From assembly GCA_030847615.1 (NCBI GenBank), contig JAUMIR010000002.1:112104309-112168308 (forward strand): DNA of 64,000 nt. Direction: 5' to 3'. The notes below the pieces were generated by a model. The model did no database searches, was not told the DNA's origin, and saw nothing but the letters and a program-made list of their open reading frames with translations. Below, piece after piece: positions 31,900 to 42,990 of the stretch (its first letter is position 1; each line of letters opens with the position of its first letter). The stretch comes from Gambelia wislizenii (lineage: Eukaryota > Chordata > Lepidosauria > Squamata > Crotaphytidae). Position numbers and translations under genes: made by a program.

Positions 31900-32776
31900 T
31901 TACTACCACTGAGGTATCTAAATCAGTTAGGTAAAGTTCCAGGGAGTGATAAGATTCCTCCAGACCTGCTTAAAGCGGCTTTAGCTTGGTAGGCCCCAGT
32001 TTTAGCACAGCTTTGCACCGAGATTGATCATTCATGTATTTTTCCTGAGGACTGGGGGTTGGCAATCATTATCCCACTCTATAAAAAAAGAGAACAATCA
32101 GATCCTGCTAATTACAGACTGATAATCTTGCTAAGTATTATTAGTACGCTGTATGCTAGTCACTTGCTATCAAAATTATTGGATTGGCTAGAACAGGAAA
32201 ATATTTTGGATGATGTACAAGCTCGTTTTAGGTGTGGATGTTCAACTGTAGATCGGGGTCTTATCCATCAGCATTTAACTAAAAATATGTATCCCTATTT
32301 GGGGGTATCTCTACATGACTTTCATTGATTTTAATTCTGCTTTTGATCTAATTTTTAGGGACAGTCTGGAAAAAAATTGAGGACACTAAAATTGATAAAC
32401 AGTTTTTAATGCTTATTTGGGATTATATGAAAATACTCGCCTTCAGGTAAGGCACAATCATGTGGGGCACCTTTCTGCCCCAGTCCTTACTTTTAAAGGA
32501 GTTAAGCAGGGCTATATCCTAGCTCTTACCTTATTTATCTTTTATATCAACTCGCTGATTAAAAATTTAATGGACACTAGCTTTCACCCCCCCCCCCCGG
32601 CAAAAAAACTGGTTAATAGACCCATATGAACATTTCTCTATGTGGATGATGCAGTGTTCCTATCTTATTCAGTAATTGACTTAAGGAGACTTCTGCGAGA
32701 GCTTGCTAATTATGGTAATAATGGATCCTTAATTATTAATTACAACAAAACAAAGGTGATTTTTTTTTTAACTAGT
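31900..32776 (+). mobile_element. LINE-2 (unassigned non-LTR), 5' half with reverse transcriptase
   Basis: Broken frames encode a reverse transcriptase: GKVPGSDKIPPDLLKAA, AIIIPLYKKREQSDPANYR, then GVKQGYILALTLFIFY (motif B) and YVDDAVFLS (catalytic box, two Asp present) at about 32640. Stops and frameshifts separate these pieces, so the copy is old. It is cut at 32776 by the insertion of CR1-B and resumes at 36639. The clade is uncertain (Jockey/I/L2-like group). Confidence 0.75.
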
Positions 32777-33643
32777 AAGGAGGAGAAAGTACAGCAGCTG
32801 GAGACACGGGTAGCTACACTTCAACAGATTCGGGAGCAAGAGGTTTTCCTGGACAGAACTGAACGAACACTCTTGGATGGGGACCGCACAGAGGAAGTGG
32901 CTGTGGAGGAGAGGGTCACTTCACGGACACAGGAAGTAGACAGCTGGAGGAATGTCACACACAGAACAAGAAAATCCAGGGATTCTTCCAGCAGCTTGCA
33001 GCTACAGAATCGATTTGAAGCCCTTTCCCTTATCAAGGACAATGAGGAAGAACAGCATGGACAGACTTCAGGGGTAGAGCAGGGGACCTTGAGAGGACCA
33101 CCGCAAGGAACAGCAGCTGCGAAGCCTCAGCAGAGGCGTGTGGTGGTGGTCGGGGACTCCTTGCTGAGGGGTACAGAAGCAGTGGTATGTGGGCCTGACA
33201 AGATGACTCGGGAGGTGTGTTGTCTCCCTGGGGCAAAGATCTGTGATGTGACGGAGAGACTGACAAGACTCATCAAGCCTACGGATCATTACCCCTTCCT
33301 TTTGGTCCATGTGGGAACCAATGATACGGCAAGGCACAGCTTTCCCAAGATCAGAAGAGATTATGAGGCCCTGGGGAGGAAGCTGAAAGAAATGAACGCA
33401 CAGGTGGTCATCTCGTCTCTTCTGCCAGTTGAAGGGCATGGTCCAAGAAGGGAGAGGAAAATAGCCGACGTAAACAACTGGCTCCGTAGATGGTGTCGCC
33501 GAGAACAAATTGGATTCTTGGATCATGGACTGCGCTTCCATGCAGGGGGACTTCTGGCAAGAGATGGGGTGCATCTTACAACAGTTGGAAGAAACATTTT
33601 TGCCAACAGTCTCAAGAATTTGATCAGGAGGGCTTTAAACTGA
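32777..33643 (+). pseudogene. CR1-B ORF1, N-terminally truncated, SGNH esterase intact
   Basis: The frame is open from the LINE-2 sequence through to a TGA at 33641-33643. It has the coiled-coil end (EEKVQQLETRVATLQQI), an S/T-rich linker, then an SGNH esterase: [43 protein letters not shown]. The Ser, Asn and Asp-His positions are all present. The Cys pairs seen in CR1-A are lost by truncation. Upstream, the frame runs into LINE-2 codons, so a chimeric ORF from 32642 exists by chance. Confidence 0.88.
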
Positions 33644-33648
33644 GTCAA

Positions 33649-36561
33649 ATGGGGGAGGGAGACAGTATTCTGGAAGGCAAAAGGGCTGGAGAAAATAGTC
33701 AAACTGTCATAGAGGGAACAAGGCAAACAGCGCAAGGACCCAAGAGTGGGAGGCAAAAAAACTTGCACAGGGAGCAAGTAAAGGGAACACATGGTCTCAG
33801 ATGTCTCTACACTAATGCACAGAGCATGGGAAATAAGCAAGATGAACTAGAACTCCTTGCACTACAAAACAAATATGATATAATAGGCGTTACTGAAACC
33901 TGGTGGGACGAGTCTCATGATTGGAATGTAGGAATAGAGGGGTATAACCTTTATAGGAGAAACAGGCCAAACAGGAAAGGAGGAGGAATAGCATTATATG
34001 TCAGGGATATTTACACCAGTGAAGTGATCCATGACATCAATACTGGAAGCCAGGTGGAGAGCATCTGGATAAAAATTAAAGGGGAGGGAAACAACAGGGA
34101 TGTTATTGTGGGACTCTACTACAGACCCCCAAATCAGACGGAGGAATTGGATGTTGCCTTTCTAGAACAGATGAACATACATGCAGAAAGGAGAGATGTA
34201 GTAGTGATGGGTGACTTCAACTATCCTGATATTTGCTGGCAATCTAACTCAGCCAAAACTACAAGGTCTAGCAAATTCCTTACATGCCTGGAAGACAATT
34301 TCATGGTCCAAAAGGTGGAAGAGGCAACAAGGGGGTCAGCTATTTTAGATCTGATCCTAACCAACAGAGACGACCTTGTTAATGGGGTGCAAGTGGTGGG
34401 ATCCTTAGGTGAGAGTGATCATGTTCTCCTGGAGTTTGTTATACAATGGAAAGGAGAAGCCAGGCATAGTCAGACACGCATTCTTGACTTTAGGAGAGCT
34501 GATTTCAATAAACTCAGGGAAATACTGGGGATGATCCCATGGTCAAGAATACTAAAAGAGAAGGGACCTCAAGACGGTTTTGACTTTCTCAAAAGGGAGA
34601 TACTGAAGGCACAATTTCAAACAGTACCATTGAGGAAGAAAAATGGGAGGTGTCTCAAGAAACCAGGATGGATGACTAAAGAACTTTCAATGGAGCTAAG
34701 TTTTAAACGGAACATGTATAGGAAATGGAAAAGGGAGGAAATCACCAAAGAAGAATTCAAACAGATAGCGAACACGTGTAGGAGTAAAGTCAGAAAAGCT
34801 AAAGTGCAGAATGAGCTCAGGCTTGCTAGGGAGGTTAAGAACAATAAAAAGGGTTTTTTTGGGTATGTCCGCAGCAAAAGGAGGAAGCAGGAAATGATAG
34901 GGCCACTACGTGGAGAAGATGGCAAAATGCTAACAGGGGACAGAGAAAAGGCAGAATTACTCAACACCTTCTTTGCCTCAGTGTTTTCAGAAAAGGAAAA
35001 GGAGGACCAACCTGAGGAAAATGGAACAGAGGACACAATAGGGGAAATCCAGCTGAAAATAAGTAAAGAGGTGGTACAGGAATACCTTCTTAATCTAAAT
35101 GAATTTAAATCTCCAGGACCAGATGAACTACATCCAAGAGTATTAAAAGAGCTGGCAAATATAATCTCAGAGCCATTGGCAATAATATTTGAGAACTCCT
35201 GGAGAACAGGAGAAGTCCCAGCAGACTGGAGGAGGGCAAACGTTGTTCCCATCTTCAAAAAGGGGAAAAAAGAGGATCCCAACAACTATCGTCCAGTTAG
35301 TCTGACATCAATACCAGGGAAGATTCTAGAACAGATCATTAAACAGAGAGTCTGTGAACATTTAGAAGGCAATGCCATAATCACAAAAAGTCAGCATGGG
35401 TTTCAGAGAAACAAGTCATGCCAGACTAATCTGATCTCTTTTTTTGATAAAGTTACCAGCTTGGTAGATGAAGGGAATGCTGTGGACATTGCATACCTTG
35501 ATTTCAGTAAGGCCTTTGACAAGGTTCCCCATGACATTCTTGCAAACAAGCTTGTAGAATGTGGGCTAGACAAGTTAACTGTTCAATGGATTTGTAATTG
35601 GTTGACCGGCCGAACCCAAAGGGTGCTCAGCAGTGGCTCCTCTTCGTCCTGGAAAGATGTGACCAGTGGGGTGCCACAGGGTTCTGTCCTGGGCCCAGTG
35701 CTATTCAACATCTTTATCAATGACTTAGATGAGGGAATTAGGGGCATACTTATCAAATTTGCAGATGACACCAAATTGGGAGGAGTAGCTAATACCCTAG
35801 AGGACAGGATCAAAATTCAGAATGACCTGGATAGACTGGAGAGCTGGGCCAAAGCTAACAAAATGAAATTCAATACGGAGAAATGTAAAGTACTGCATTT
35901 AGGGCGGAAAAATGAAATGCATAAATATAGGATGGGAGAGACCTGGCTGAATGAGACTATGTGCGAAAGGGATCTAGGAGTCCTAGTAGACCACAAGTTG
36001 AACATGAGCCAACAGTGTGATGCGGCAGCTAAAAAGGCCAATGCAATTTTGGGCTGTATCAATAGAAGTATAGTGTCTAGATCAAGGGAAGTAATAGTGC
36101 CACTCTATTCTGCCTTGGTCAGACCTCACTTAGAATACTGTGTCCAGTTCTGGGCACCACAATTCAGAAAGGATATTGACAAATTGGAGCGTGTCCAGAG
36201 AAGGGCAACTAAAATGGTGAAAGGTCTGGAAACAATGCCTTATGAGGAGAGACTTAGGGAGCTGGGTATGTTTAGCCTGGAAAAAAGACGGTTTAGAGGC
36301 GATATGATAGCCCTGTTTAAGTATTTGAAGGGATGTCACGCTGAGGATGGAGCAGGCTTGTTTTCTGCTGCTCCAGAGACTGGAACACGGAGCAATGGGT
36401 GCAAGCTCCAGGAACAGAGATTCCACCTCAACATGAGGAGGAACTTTTTGACAGTCAGAGCTGTTCGGCAGTGGAACACACTCCCTCGGAGCGTGATGGG
36501 GTCTCCTTCCTTGGAGGTCTTTAAACAGAGGCTGGATGGCCATCTGTCGGGGATGCTTTGA
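33649..36561 (+). CDS. CR1-B ORF2: intact endonuclease-reverse transcriptase (970 aa)
   Basis: The ATG at 33649 is 5 nt after the ORF1 stop, and the same MGEGD start is seen in CR1-A; the longer frame from 33490 overlaps ORF1. AP endonuclease: [43 protein letters not shown] (about residues 50-270). Reverse transcriptase: [22 protein letters not shown] (motif A), GVPQGSVLGPVLF (motif B), FADDTKLGG (Asp 706-707). C-terminal domain to KQRLDGHLSGML. There are no stops or missing motifs. The product nicks the target and copies element RNA in the nucleus. With ORF1 truncated, the copy could act at most in trans, and only if transcribed. Confidence 0.92.
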   Translation: MGEGDSILEGKRAGENSQTVIEGTRQTAQGPKSGRQKNLHREQVKGTHGLRCLYTNAQSMGNKQDELELLALQNKYDIIGVTETWWDESHDWNVGIEGYNLYRRNRPNRKGGGIALYVRDIYTSEVIHDINTGSQVESIWIKIKGEGNNRDVIVGLYYRPPNQTEELDVAFLEQMNIHAERRDVVVMGDFNYPDICWQSNSAKTTRSSKFLTCLEDNFMVQKVEEATRGSAILDLILTNRDDLVNGVQVVGSLGESDHVLLEFVIQWKGEARHSQTRILDFRRADFNKLREILGMIPWSRILKEKGPQDGFDFLKREILKAQFQTVPLRKKNGRCLKKPGWMTKELSMELSFKRNMYRKWKREEITKEEFKQIANTCRSKVRKAKVQNELRLAREVKNNKKGFFGYVRSKRRKQEMIGPLRGEDGKMLTGDREKAELLNTFFASVFSEKEKEDQPEENGTEDTIGEIQLKISKEVVQEYLLNLNEFKSPGPDELHPRVLKELANIISEPLAIIFENSWRTGEVPADWRRANVVPIFKKGKKEDPNNYRPVSLTSIPGKILEQIIKQRVCEHLEGNAIITKSQHGFQRNKSCQTNLISFFDKVTSLVDEGNAVDIAYLDFSKAFDKVPHDILANKLVECGLDKLTVQWICNWLTGRTQRVLSSGSSSSWKDVTSGVPQGSVLGPVLFNIFINDLDEGIRGILIKFADDTKLGGVANTLEDRIKIQNDLDRLESWAKANKMKFNTEKCKVLHLGRKNEMHKYRMGETWLNETMCERDLGVLVDHKLNMSQQCDAAAKKANAILGCINRSIVSRSREVIVPLYSALVRPHLEYCVQFWAPQFRKDIDKLERVQRRATKMVKGLETMPYEERLRELGMFSLEKRRFRGDMIALFKYLKGCHAEDGAGLFSAAPETGTRSNGCKLQEQRFHLNMRRNFLTVRAVRQWNTLPRSVMGSPSLEVFKQRLDGHLSGML

Positions 36562-36638
36562 TTGTGATTTCCTGCGTGGCAGGAGGTTGGACTGGATGGC
36601 CCTCGTGGTCTCTTCCAACTCTGCAATTCTATGATTCT

Positions 36639-37880
36639 AAGGTCATTTATAAACAGCAAATAAATAGGACTCCCTTTGAACAGGTCACAAACTATATGTA
36701 TCTTGGAGTAGTTTTTCACTGTTCTGGCTTATGGAAAATACAGATGAAAATGGCAGTAGAGAATGCTCAAAGAAGTATGTCAACTCTGCTTAGATTTTTT
36801 TTTATACAAAAGGGGGCATCATATTCCTTCTGTTACCCACATATTTATAGCAAAGGTTGTATCCCAGTTGTACAGTTTGCAATTATGTGCTTACAATAAT
36901 TTTGACTCTTTTGAAGTGCTGCAGACTAAATTTCTCAGAAGTGTTTTTGCTGTCCCAGGCTGTGTACCTAACACAGCTTTGCATCTTGAAGCAAGCCTGT
37001 TCTCTGTTGAGGCCTGTGCCTGGACTCTTATGATCAGTTACTGGCTAAAACTATGTCCCCCTCCAGGCTAACTCCTTTAATGCTAGCTGATGGCTTTCTA
37101 CATGGAAACAGTTGCTAAATAAGAAACTTTCGTCAGATGGATTTACATCTACTGCTTTAATAGCACTAATGCTAAATCTGTCATCAAACAATGAATAAGG
37201 GAGATAGAGTTACAAAATCACTTGAGTTTTATCTCCAAATACCCTGTTCTTGGAATTGCTAGGAAACCTTTTGGCTTCCCTAATTATTTGACAAGTGTAA
37301 CAGTTCCTAAGTATAGGGAAGCATTTACATTAGCACAATTTAATGTTCTACCTTCTTCTTTATTGGATGGGAAAATCTAAGAAGATCCCGTATCATGAGC
37401 GTATTTGTTCCTGTGCAAATGGGGCAGTACAAAGTCTTAGTCATGTCCTTTTATATTGCTCTTTTTACCAAGGGAGATGTCTTGCTTTAATCACACCCAT
37501 TGTACACAATATTCCCGGCAGGAAGGAATAATTCATTCTTTCCCTTTTGAGCTCTGACCTTATCTGTAACACACAGGTTACAGATAAGGTCATTAGATTT
37601 TGTGTGACCTCCATTGTGACTTGTAGACGGCTGAAAATTAGCAGTAGATAACAGTAATAAAGTTTTCTGTCAGAAGTACTCAGGTAGCCATGCGAGCCAT
37701 GTAAGATTATGTGCAAACCTGGGGCTTTTGTAGAGTGTTGTGACCTACTCTCTTTTATTGTTAAATGTGAATTTTATGTGTTTATTTTTACCATAGGGTA
37801 CATAAAACAGAATAACATGAAATAAAATAATCTTGTATCTTTTTTTGTGCTGGTCTATGACAGTAATAAAGTATTGACTG
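36639..37880 (+). mobile_element. LINE-2, 3' half
   Basis: It continues the LINE-2 frame after the CR1 insertion (INRTPFEQVTNYMYLGVVF, NAQRSMSTLLRF) and reaches a C-terminal Cys/His segment, RICSCANGAVQSLSHVLLYC (C-x-C...H...C). The 3' UTR ends at a TAATAAAGTATTGACTGATT tail. Several frameshifts. A perfect hairpin lies at 37555-37592. Confidence 0.7.
37555..37592. repeat. Perfect 16-bp inverted repeat, 6-nt loop
   Basis: TGACCTTATCTGTAAC (37555-37570), loop ACACAG, then its exact reverse complement (37577-37592). It lies in the C-terminal part of LINE-2. Confidence 0.95.
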
Positions 37881-39490
37881 ATTGATAATGATAGTAAAAC
37901 ATAGAACTTTCAGATACAATATACTCTCGTAAGTTCGTAGGGCTGGATTCAGTGACTTTCCAGTCCAGTGATTTTATGAATCTAAGATTGAGGTTTGGAC
38001 AAGAATTACACCTGGGAAGGCCTGACATTTTCTTCTTATGTTATGGTATTTTGTTATACTGCCATAAGAACTAAGTTGGTCAAAGTAGGCAATGAAATAA
38101 GCGGAAATGACTTATACCTCTTTCCTTCCCACCCCTCTGGCCAGGGGTTCAAGAGCTTGCACAGGTGACTCCTTTCCTACAAAAAGCAAATATGGGGTAA
38201 GCGCCCTCCCCAAATGTCAAAAGCAATGGAGAAGGTATCAATAACGTTCATTTCCAGATGATGATGATGATGATGACAAGAGGAAGTGGAATGATTAGTG
38301 CTATAATATTTGGTGTGTGATCCTTCTATGCGTGTCTGCCTACTTATGACTAGTAACAGAATGCTGAACTAGACAAGCCTTTAGTGAGCTCCAATAAGGC
38401 AATTCTTATGTTCTTCCTACCTCCCCATGAAAAGTAATCTATGGAATGACAGCCTAAACCAAAGACTTGTAAACCAGTCTAGTTTATAAATGGTGTCAGT
38501 TCATACATGGTCCTGAAGAAACAGAAGTGGCAGTGTGCACACTTAATGTAAATAGTGTGTGTAAATATTTGTAAAACTGAGAGAGGCTTGAGGAAAGTAT
38601 TTGCTAATATTGTTTACAAAGCACTTCATGGAAGACTACTGTGCACTGAACACACACTATTGTGAGGATCACTGGGAACTAGGCAAGTAATGTGTAAAAA
38701 TGCATCTTTCTTAGGGACAGTTTACAAATCTGTGCTGAGTGTGATCAGATATTTCTCCCCCACCCACATGTTGCACTGTGAAGTTGTCTGAGTCATTTGT
38801 TCAATGAGTTGTCCAATGAGTTGTCTGAGCCAAGAGCACAGACTTCAGTGTTTCATGTTGCCTCATACTTTTCTGATGTGGACTAAGTGCTAGTGAACAA
38901 AATGGTTCTCAATGATCAATTTGGACAACCTAATGGGATGTCAGCACAATGCAGTCTGAGTTTATTGCGTGTTTGTGTGTGCGCATGTTGTGATTCTGTT
39001 TCTGCTGTTTCTTTAAAATGTTGATAGTATATTGCTTGATCATATTGTGAATTACTTTTTATTTGAAGTTATTGTATATTGCTTTTCGGATTCCTGTTTG
39101 TATGCAGAATTTTTAGTTGACTTTCAAAAGGCTAATGCAGCTGATTTACCAGCATGAATTCAACACTATCAAACAAAATAAGTTTCTCTGTTCATGGAAT
39201 ATGATTGTAGTAAACCAAAGGTATAATCTCAGAAATTCTCCATATGAATGTGGCATAGCACAGCAGTTTCAAATCACATTTTTCAGTTCTTGTAGGGAGT
39301 CCAAATGTCTTTATCCTGTGTGTGTCTGACCAGGGATGGGCCAAAGGCAGAAATACATTACCTTCAGCTTGCATGTAAATTGTGTTCTAATCACATTTGT
39401 TGTGTTTAGAAAATGATTTCTTTTTACTTGCACTATTTCTGACAAAGAGATGAAATAGAAAAAAAATTAGCTATTGAATTTCTGTGCACT
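37881..39490. other. No gene seen
   Basis: AT-rich sequence with a short (GAT)n run at about 38260-38280. No recognised coding exon or repeat family. Confidence 0.3.
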
Positions 39491-39919
39491 CCCTCTCTCT
39501 CTGGCTTTTCTTCGTAAACGAAGATTCAGGAAGGACTCATCCCGCGCTTTCTGCAAGCGCGCTGATGACTAAAAAGGCCAATCCGAGATAAACAAGTCCG
39601 GTTGCAAAAAGCACAGCAGAAGGTCTCCTTGGGTGATGTTTTTGGGTTGTGATTCTTTCTGCGTTGTCGTTTCTCTTCAAGACTTGTTTGGCGTGAGTTC
39701 TCAAATAAGGCTGCAGCATTGTGGATAGTGCGTCTCCATGCCTCCCGATGTGAGGCCAGGGCGGACCACTGTTGGTGATCAATTTGGCCGAGCCTGAGAT
39801 GTTGTTTCAGGGAGTCTTTGTATCGCTTTTTTGGAGCGCCCCTCTTACGCTGACCCGTGGCGAGTTCACCGTAGAGTAGTATTTTTGGGAGGCGATGGTC
39901 CTCCATCCTAGAAACGTGC
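39491..39919 (-). mobile_element. LINE-V 3' fragment, young
   Basis: On the - strand it encodes the C-terminus (GELATGQRKRGAPKKRYKD to the CCHC finger) in a 131-codon open frame nearly identical to the full-length copy. GTGCACT occurs on both sides (39484-39490 and 39916-39922), a probable target duplication partly overlapping the element. Confidence 0.9.
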
Positions 39920-40074
39920 ACTAGGCTGGTCTTAAAACCACAGGATATGTGTGTGAGCTAAGAAACTGGGTAAATACTAGCAAGGTTGTCCTTGTAACAG
40001 CAGCATTTTATGACCATTTGGTGAATCTCTTCTTTCTTTTAAAAAAGCTTGTTTATGCTGAATACTCCTTATTC

Positions 40075-40446
40075 TACTTGTTGTGTGTCTACAAGGCATT
40101 TCTGACTTATGGCTAAAACAAACCCATCTGGAGGTTTTCTTGATAAGATTTGTTCAGAGGGGTTTTACACTGCCCCTCTCTGAGGCTGAGTGTGTGTGAC
40201 TTGCCCAAGGTCACCCAATAGGTTTTTGTGGCCAAGCAGTGATTTGAAGCCTGGTCTCTAGGACTCCTACTCCAACACTCAAATCACTGTGCCATGCTGG
40301 TTCTCATTGGCAAGATTTATTCAGAGGAGTTTTGCCATTGCTTCCTTCTAAGGTTGGGTCCAAGGGTGCCCAATGAGTTTCTGTACCCAATCAGGGATTC
40401 AAATCCTAGGCCCTTTGAGTCCTAGTCCAACACACAAGCTGCTATA
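40075..40446 (-). mobile_element. Two adjacent tRNA-type SINE copies
   Basis: The first copy (about 40075-40312) has tail, body, and head words (GTGACTTGCCCAAGGTCACC, then CAACACTCAAATCACTG). The second (about 40313-40446) repeats body and head in the same orientation. The mariner element begins immediately after the second head. Confidence 0.7.
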
Positions 40447-40518
40447 CGAGGTCTGTCTATTAAATAACAAGACTAATACAATAACCCATCTTTATTTATA
40501 GGTATTACAATTCTAATG

Positions 40519-40700
40519 AAACAACAATGCAGAAAGAATCACAACCCAGAAACATCATTCAAGGAGACCTTCTGCTGTGCTTTCTGCAACCGGACTTGTT
40601 TATCTCAGATTGGCCTTTTTAGTCATCAGCGCGCTTGCAGAAAGTGCGGGATGAGTCCTTCCTGAATCTTCGTTTGCGAAGAAAAGCTAGAGAGAGAGAG
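40519..40700 (+). mobile_element. LINE-V 3' end nested in mariner
   Basis: From the GAGAAACGACAACGC region of LINE-V to the hairpin and an (AG)n tail. The exact 12-bp repeat ACAATTCTAATG flanks it (40507-40518 and 40701-40712). This is a clean, dated insertion: LINE-V moved after the mariner. Confidence 0.95.
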
Positions 40701-40813
40701 ACAATTCTAATGCTCGTCCCCTTCAATATACTCCCTGTTCACATTCACACACCAATGCAGTCTTGTTTTCCACTAGTCAAAGACGTGGAGCAGATCAGTT
40801 TCTTTCAGCTGTT

Positions 40814-41709
40814 TCAACACATCTGCCATTTTCTTCGTGCTCCATCAGTTGACTCAAAACGTGTTACTTTAAGCACTAATTTCACTTTAGGGAAAAGAAA
40901 AAAGTCACATGGTGCCAAATCTGGCGAATATGGAGGATGTTCAAGTGTAGTAATACGTTTATTGGCCAAAAACTGCTTCACAGAAAGTGCTGTGTGAGAA
41001 GGCGCATTGCCTTGATGAAGAATGAAACCATTTCCCCACAGTTCTGGCCTTCTTTTTTCTGATTCTTTCAGCTTTGTCAAAACTTTCTTATAACAATGCT
41101 GGTTCACTGTTCTGCCTTCTGGAACCCATTCTGCCAAAATTACACCTTTGATGTAAAAAAGCCCTAATGAGCATGGCTTTGAATGTGGACTGGCTATGAT
41201 GTTTTTTTTTCATTCTTGGTGATGATGATGGTTTCTACTGCATGGACTTGTTTTGTCTCAGGATCATACTGAAAGATCCAGGTTTCATCACAAGTGATGA
41301 TTTTTTGAAAAAGGTTTGGGTCTGTCTCAAGTTTCTGCAGAATGTCAGCACAAATTTCCTTGCAGCACTCTTTTTGCTCTGGTGTGAGAACCCTAGGGAC
41401 CATCTTGGCACAAACTTTTTTCATGTTGAGATCCTCATGCAAAATTTTCCATGCAGTGTCTTTGTCAATGTTCACGGCTTCAGCTATCATTTGGACACTG
41501 AGTTGGTGGTCTCCTTGAACAATCTGGATGATTCCCCCCCACAATTTATTTGGTTCTTGAAGTGGACAGTTGTCCAGGGCATTCATCGTCTTCCACATTC
41601 TCATGTTCTTCTCTGAATCTTTTGTGCCACTCAAACGTGCACGAGGCATGCAGTCTTCCTCATAGGCCTCAGTAAGCATTTGAAGAGATTCTGTTGGTGT
41701 TTTGTTCAA
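40814..41709 (-). pseudogene. mariner transposase, broken
   Basis: The N-terminal helix-turn-helix part (LSVQMIAEAVNIDKDTAWKI) and first catalytic Asp (ITCDETWIFQYD) lie in the 41194-41709 frame. The second half, in another frame at 40814-41137, has the region of the second catalytic Asp and YSPDLAPCDFFLFPK, with the third Asp of the D,D34D triad. The second Asp position reads HQGNAPSH instead of the usual H-x-DNAP-x-H, an Asp-to-Gly change. The frameshift between the halves and this change make the copy inactive. Confidence 0.9.
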
Positions 41710-41955
41710 TTTTTACTAAAAAATTCAAATTGACATATTGCTTGACTTCTAAACTTAGCATTTTTCTGGCACGCAACAGACAACACAGCTGCTTTAAACG
41801 TCAACTGACAATTAACTGAATGGCCGAGAGTGTTGATGTTTGTCATGCAGGTTCAGACATGTTCAAGGTCACTGCTTAAGCATTCACAATCAGTTCTCCC
41901 TGATTTGTCTGAAAGGTAGAAACACAGTATCGTTATTTAATAGACAGACTTTGTA

Positions 41956-42770
41956 TCGTTCTGGCTCTCTCCTCATTTTACTTACCCACTGTTATGCGGT
42001 TGAAATGTATAACATTCCTAAGCAAAACTATGTGTAGGGACAGGATATAAGGTGATAGATGCTTGAGAGGGGACTGTAGATGAGATAGAGAATGGGTGGC
42101 TTTCACTTCGTATCATTATGTTTATAATCTTGCCCATCTTCCCCTTGCCAGCAAGCACTTTCCCTTCCTATCTACCTCCTTATATTTTTAGTAAGGTCCC
42201 AAATCCACAGTTATCTTCAGTGAACTCAAACAAGGATCCAGTTTCATCTTTCATTTACAGGTATGTAATCCTGTCCCTCCGTATGTTAATCTAGGCTTCT
42301 TCATGGCAGCAAGGAAGCAAGGTAAACAAATTTAGCAGCTCCACTTTAAACAGCAGAGGCAGTGAACTCTCTATTTAGGATTCCAGTTCCTGCAATGTAC
42401 CAGATTCCAACAGAGATTAGAATGTGGTAGCCTTTATTGGAGATGCTCAAAAGCAACATACATGTATACCACAGTTAACGAAGTAGATCTCTCCCTGAAC
42501 ATTTTTTCTTTAACAGAAAATTTGGTACCAGAGGCAGACATAACATGGAAAGAATAGGGAAATTTCCTATACGGGGAAAAAAAGCAGTTGAACATGTCTC
42601 AGGACCCCCCCCCCCCCGCCAAACAATATGCATATCTGAAATGAAACAACCAGGTTAAATAAGCCTTGCATAAGTAAACAAAACCATTTTGAACCTTCTA
42701 GAGACCACCTGAAGACTTCTTCCACAGTGCATCCAGGGATGATTTTTTTTCTTTCTTTCATCAGGTTCAC
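41956..42770. other. No gene seen
   Basis: No recognised coding or repeat family; a C run lies at about 42605-42617. Confidence 0.3.
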
Positions 42771-42990
42771 ATAATAATAATAATAATAATTATTATTATT
42801 ATTATTATTTATATCCCGTCCCTCTACGAAACGCAGTCGAGGTGGCTTACCACAATTAAAATATACATCCAAACCTTCAATCCCACCCTCCCTTAAAATA
42901 CAATTAAATAATTTAGGAATTAAAATATACTTTAAAAATACAAATAAATAAATAAAAATAAAGAATAAAAATGAATAATGAACAATGACC
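42771..42990 (-). repeat. (ATA)n-(TTA)n and retroelement tail fragment
   Basis: An (ATA)n run meets a (TTA)n run (42772-42810), then a TATATCCCGTCCCTC...AATTAAAATATACATCC segment matching 26338-26443. On the - strand this is a 3' tail ending GGGATATAAATA followed by the repeats. Confidence 0.55.

Larger units (their letters stand above)
32777..36638 (+). mobile_element. CR1-B: young CR1 LINE, 5'-truncated within ORF1
   Basis: It begins in the ORF1 coiled coil (the GGAGGAGAAAG position of CR1-A), so only the ORF1 N-terminus and 5' UTR are missing. ORF2 is intact. The 3' UTR ends GGTCTCTTCCAACTCTGC and ATTCTATGATTCTA. It splits the catalytic region of LINE-2. The flanks share TAAGG, a possible short target duplication or microhomology. 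Confidence 0.93.
40447..41953 (-). mobile_element. mariner element, inactive, with nested LINE-V
   Basis: Flanked by TA (40445-40446 and 41954-41955). The left end has GTCTGTCTATTAAATAACAA and the right end, reverse-complemented, GTCTGTCTATTAAATAACGA: inverted repeats starting 4-5 bp inside the tips. The transposase is on the - strand. A LINE-V tail (40519-40700) is inserted near the 3' end. At about 1.5 kb it is close to full mariner size once the nested piece is subtracted. Confidence 0.92.

Noticed and set aside
33490..33648. Longer start for CR1-B ORF2 at 33490
   Set aside because: It overlaps the end of ORF1 in another frame, and the extra residues show no domain. The ATG at 33649 matches the ORF2 start in CR1-A.
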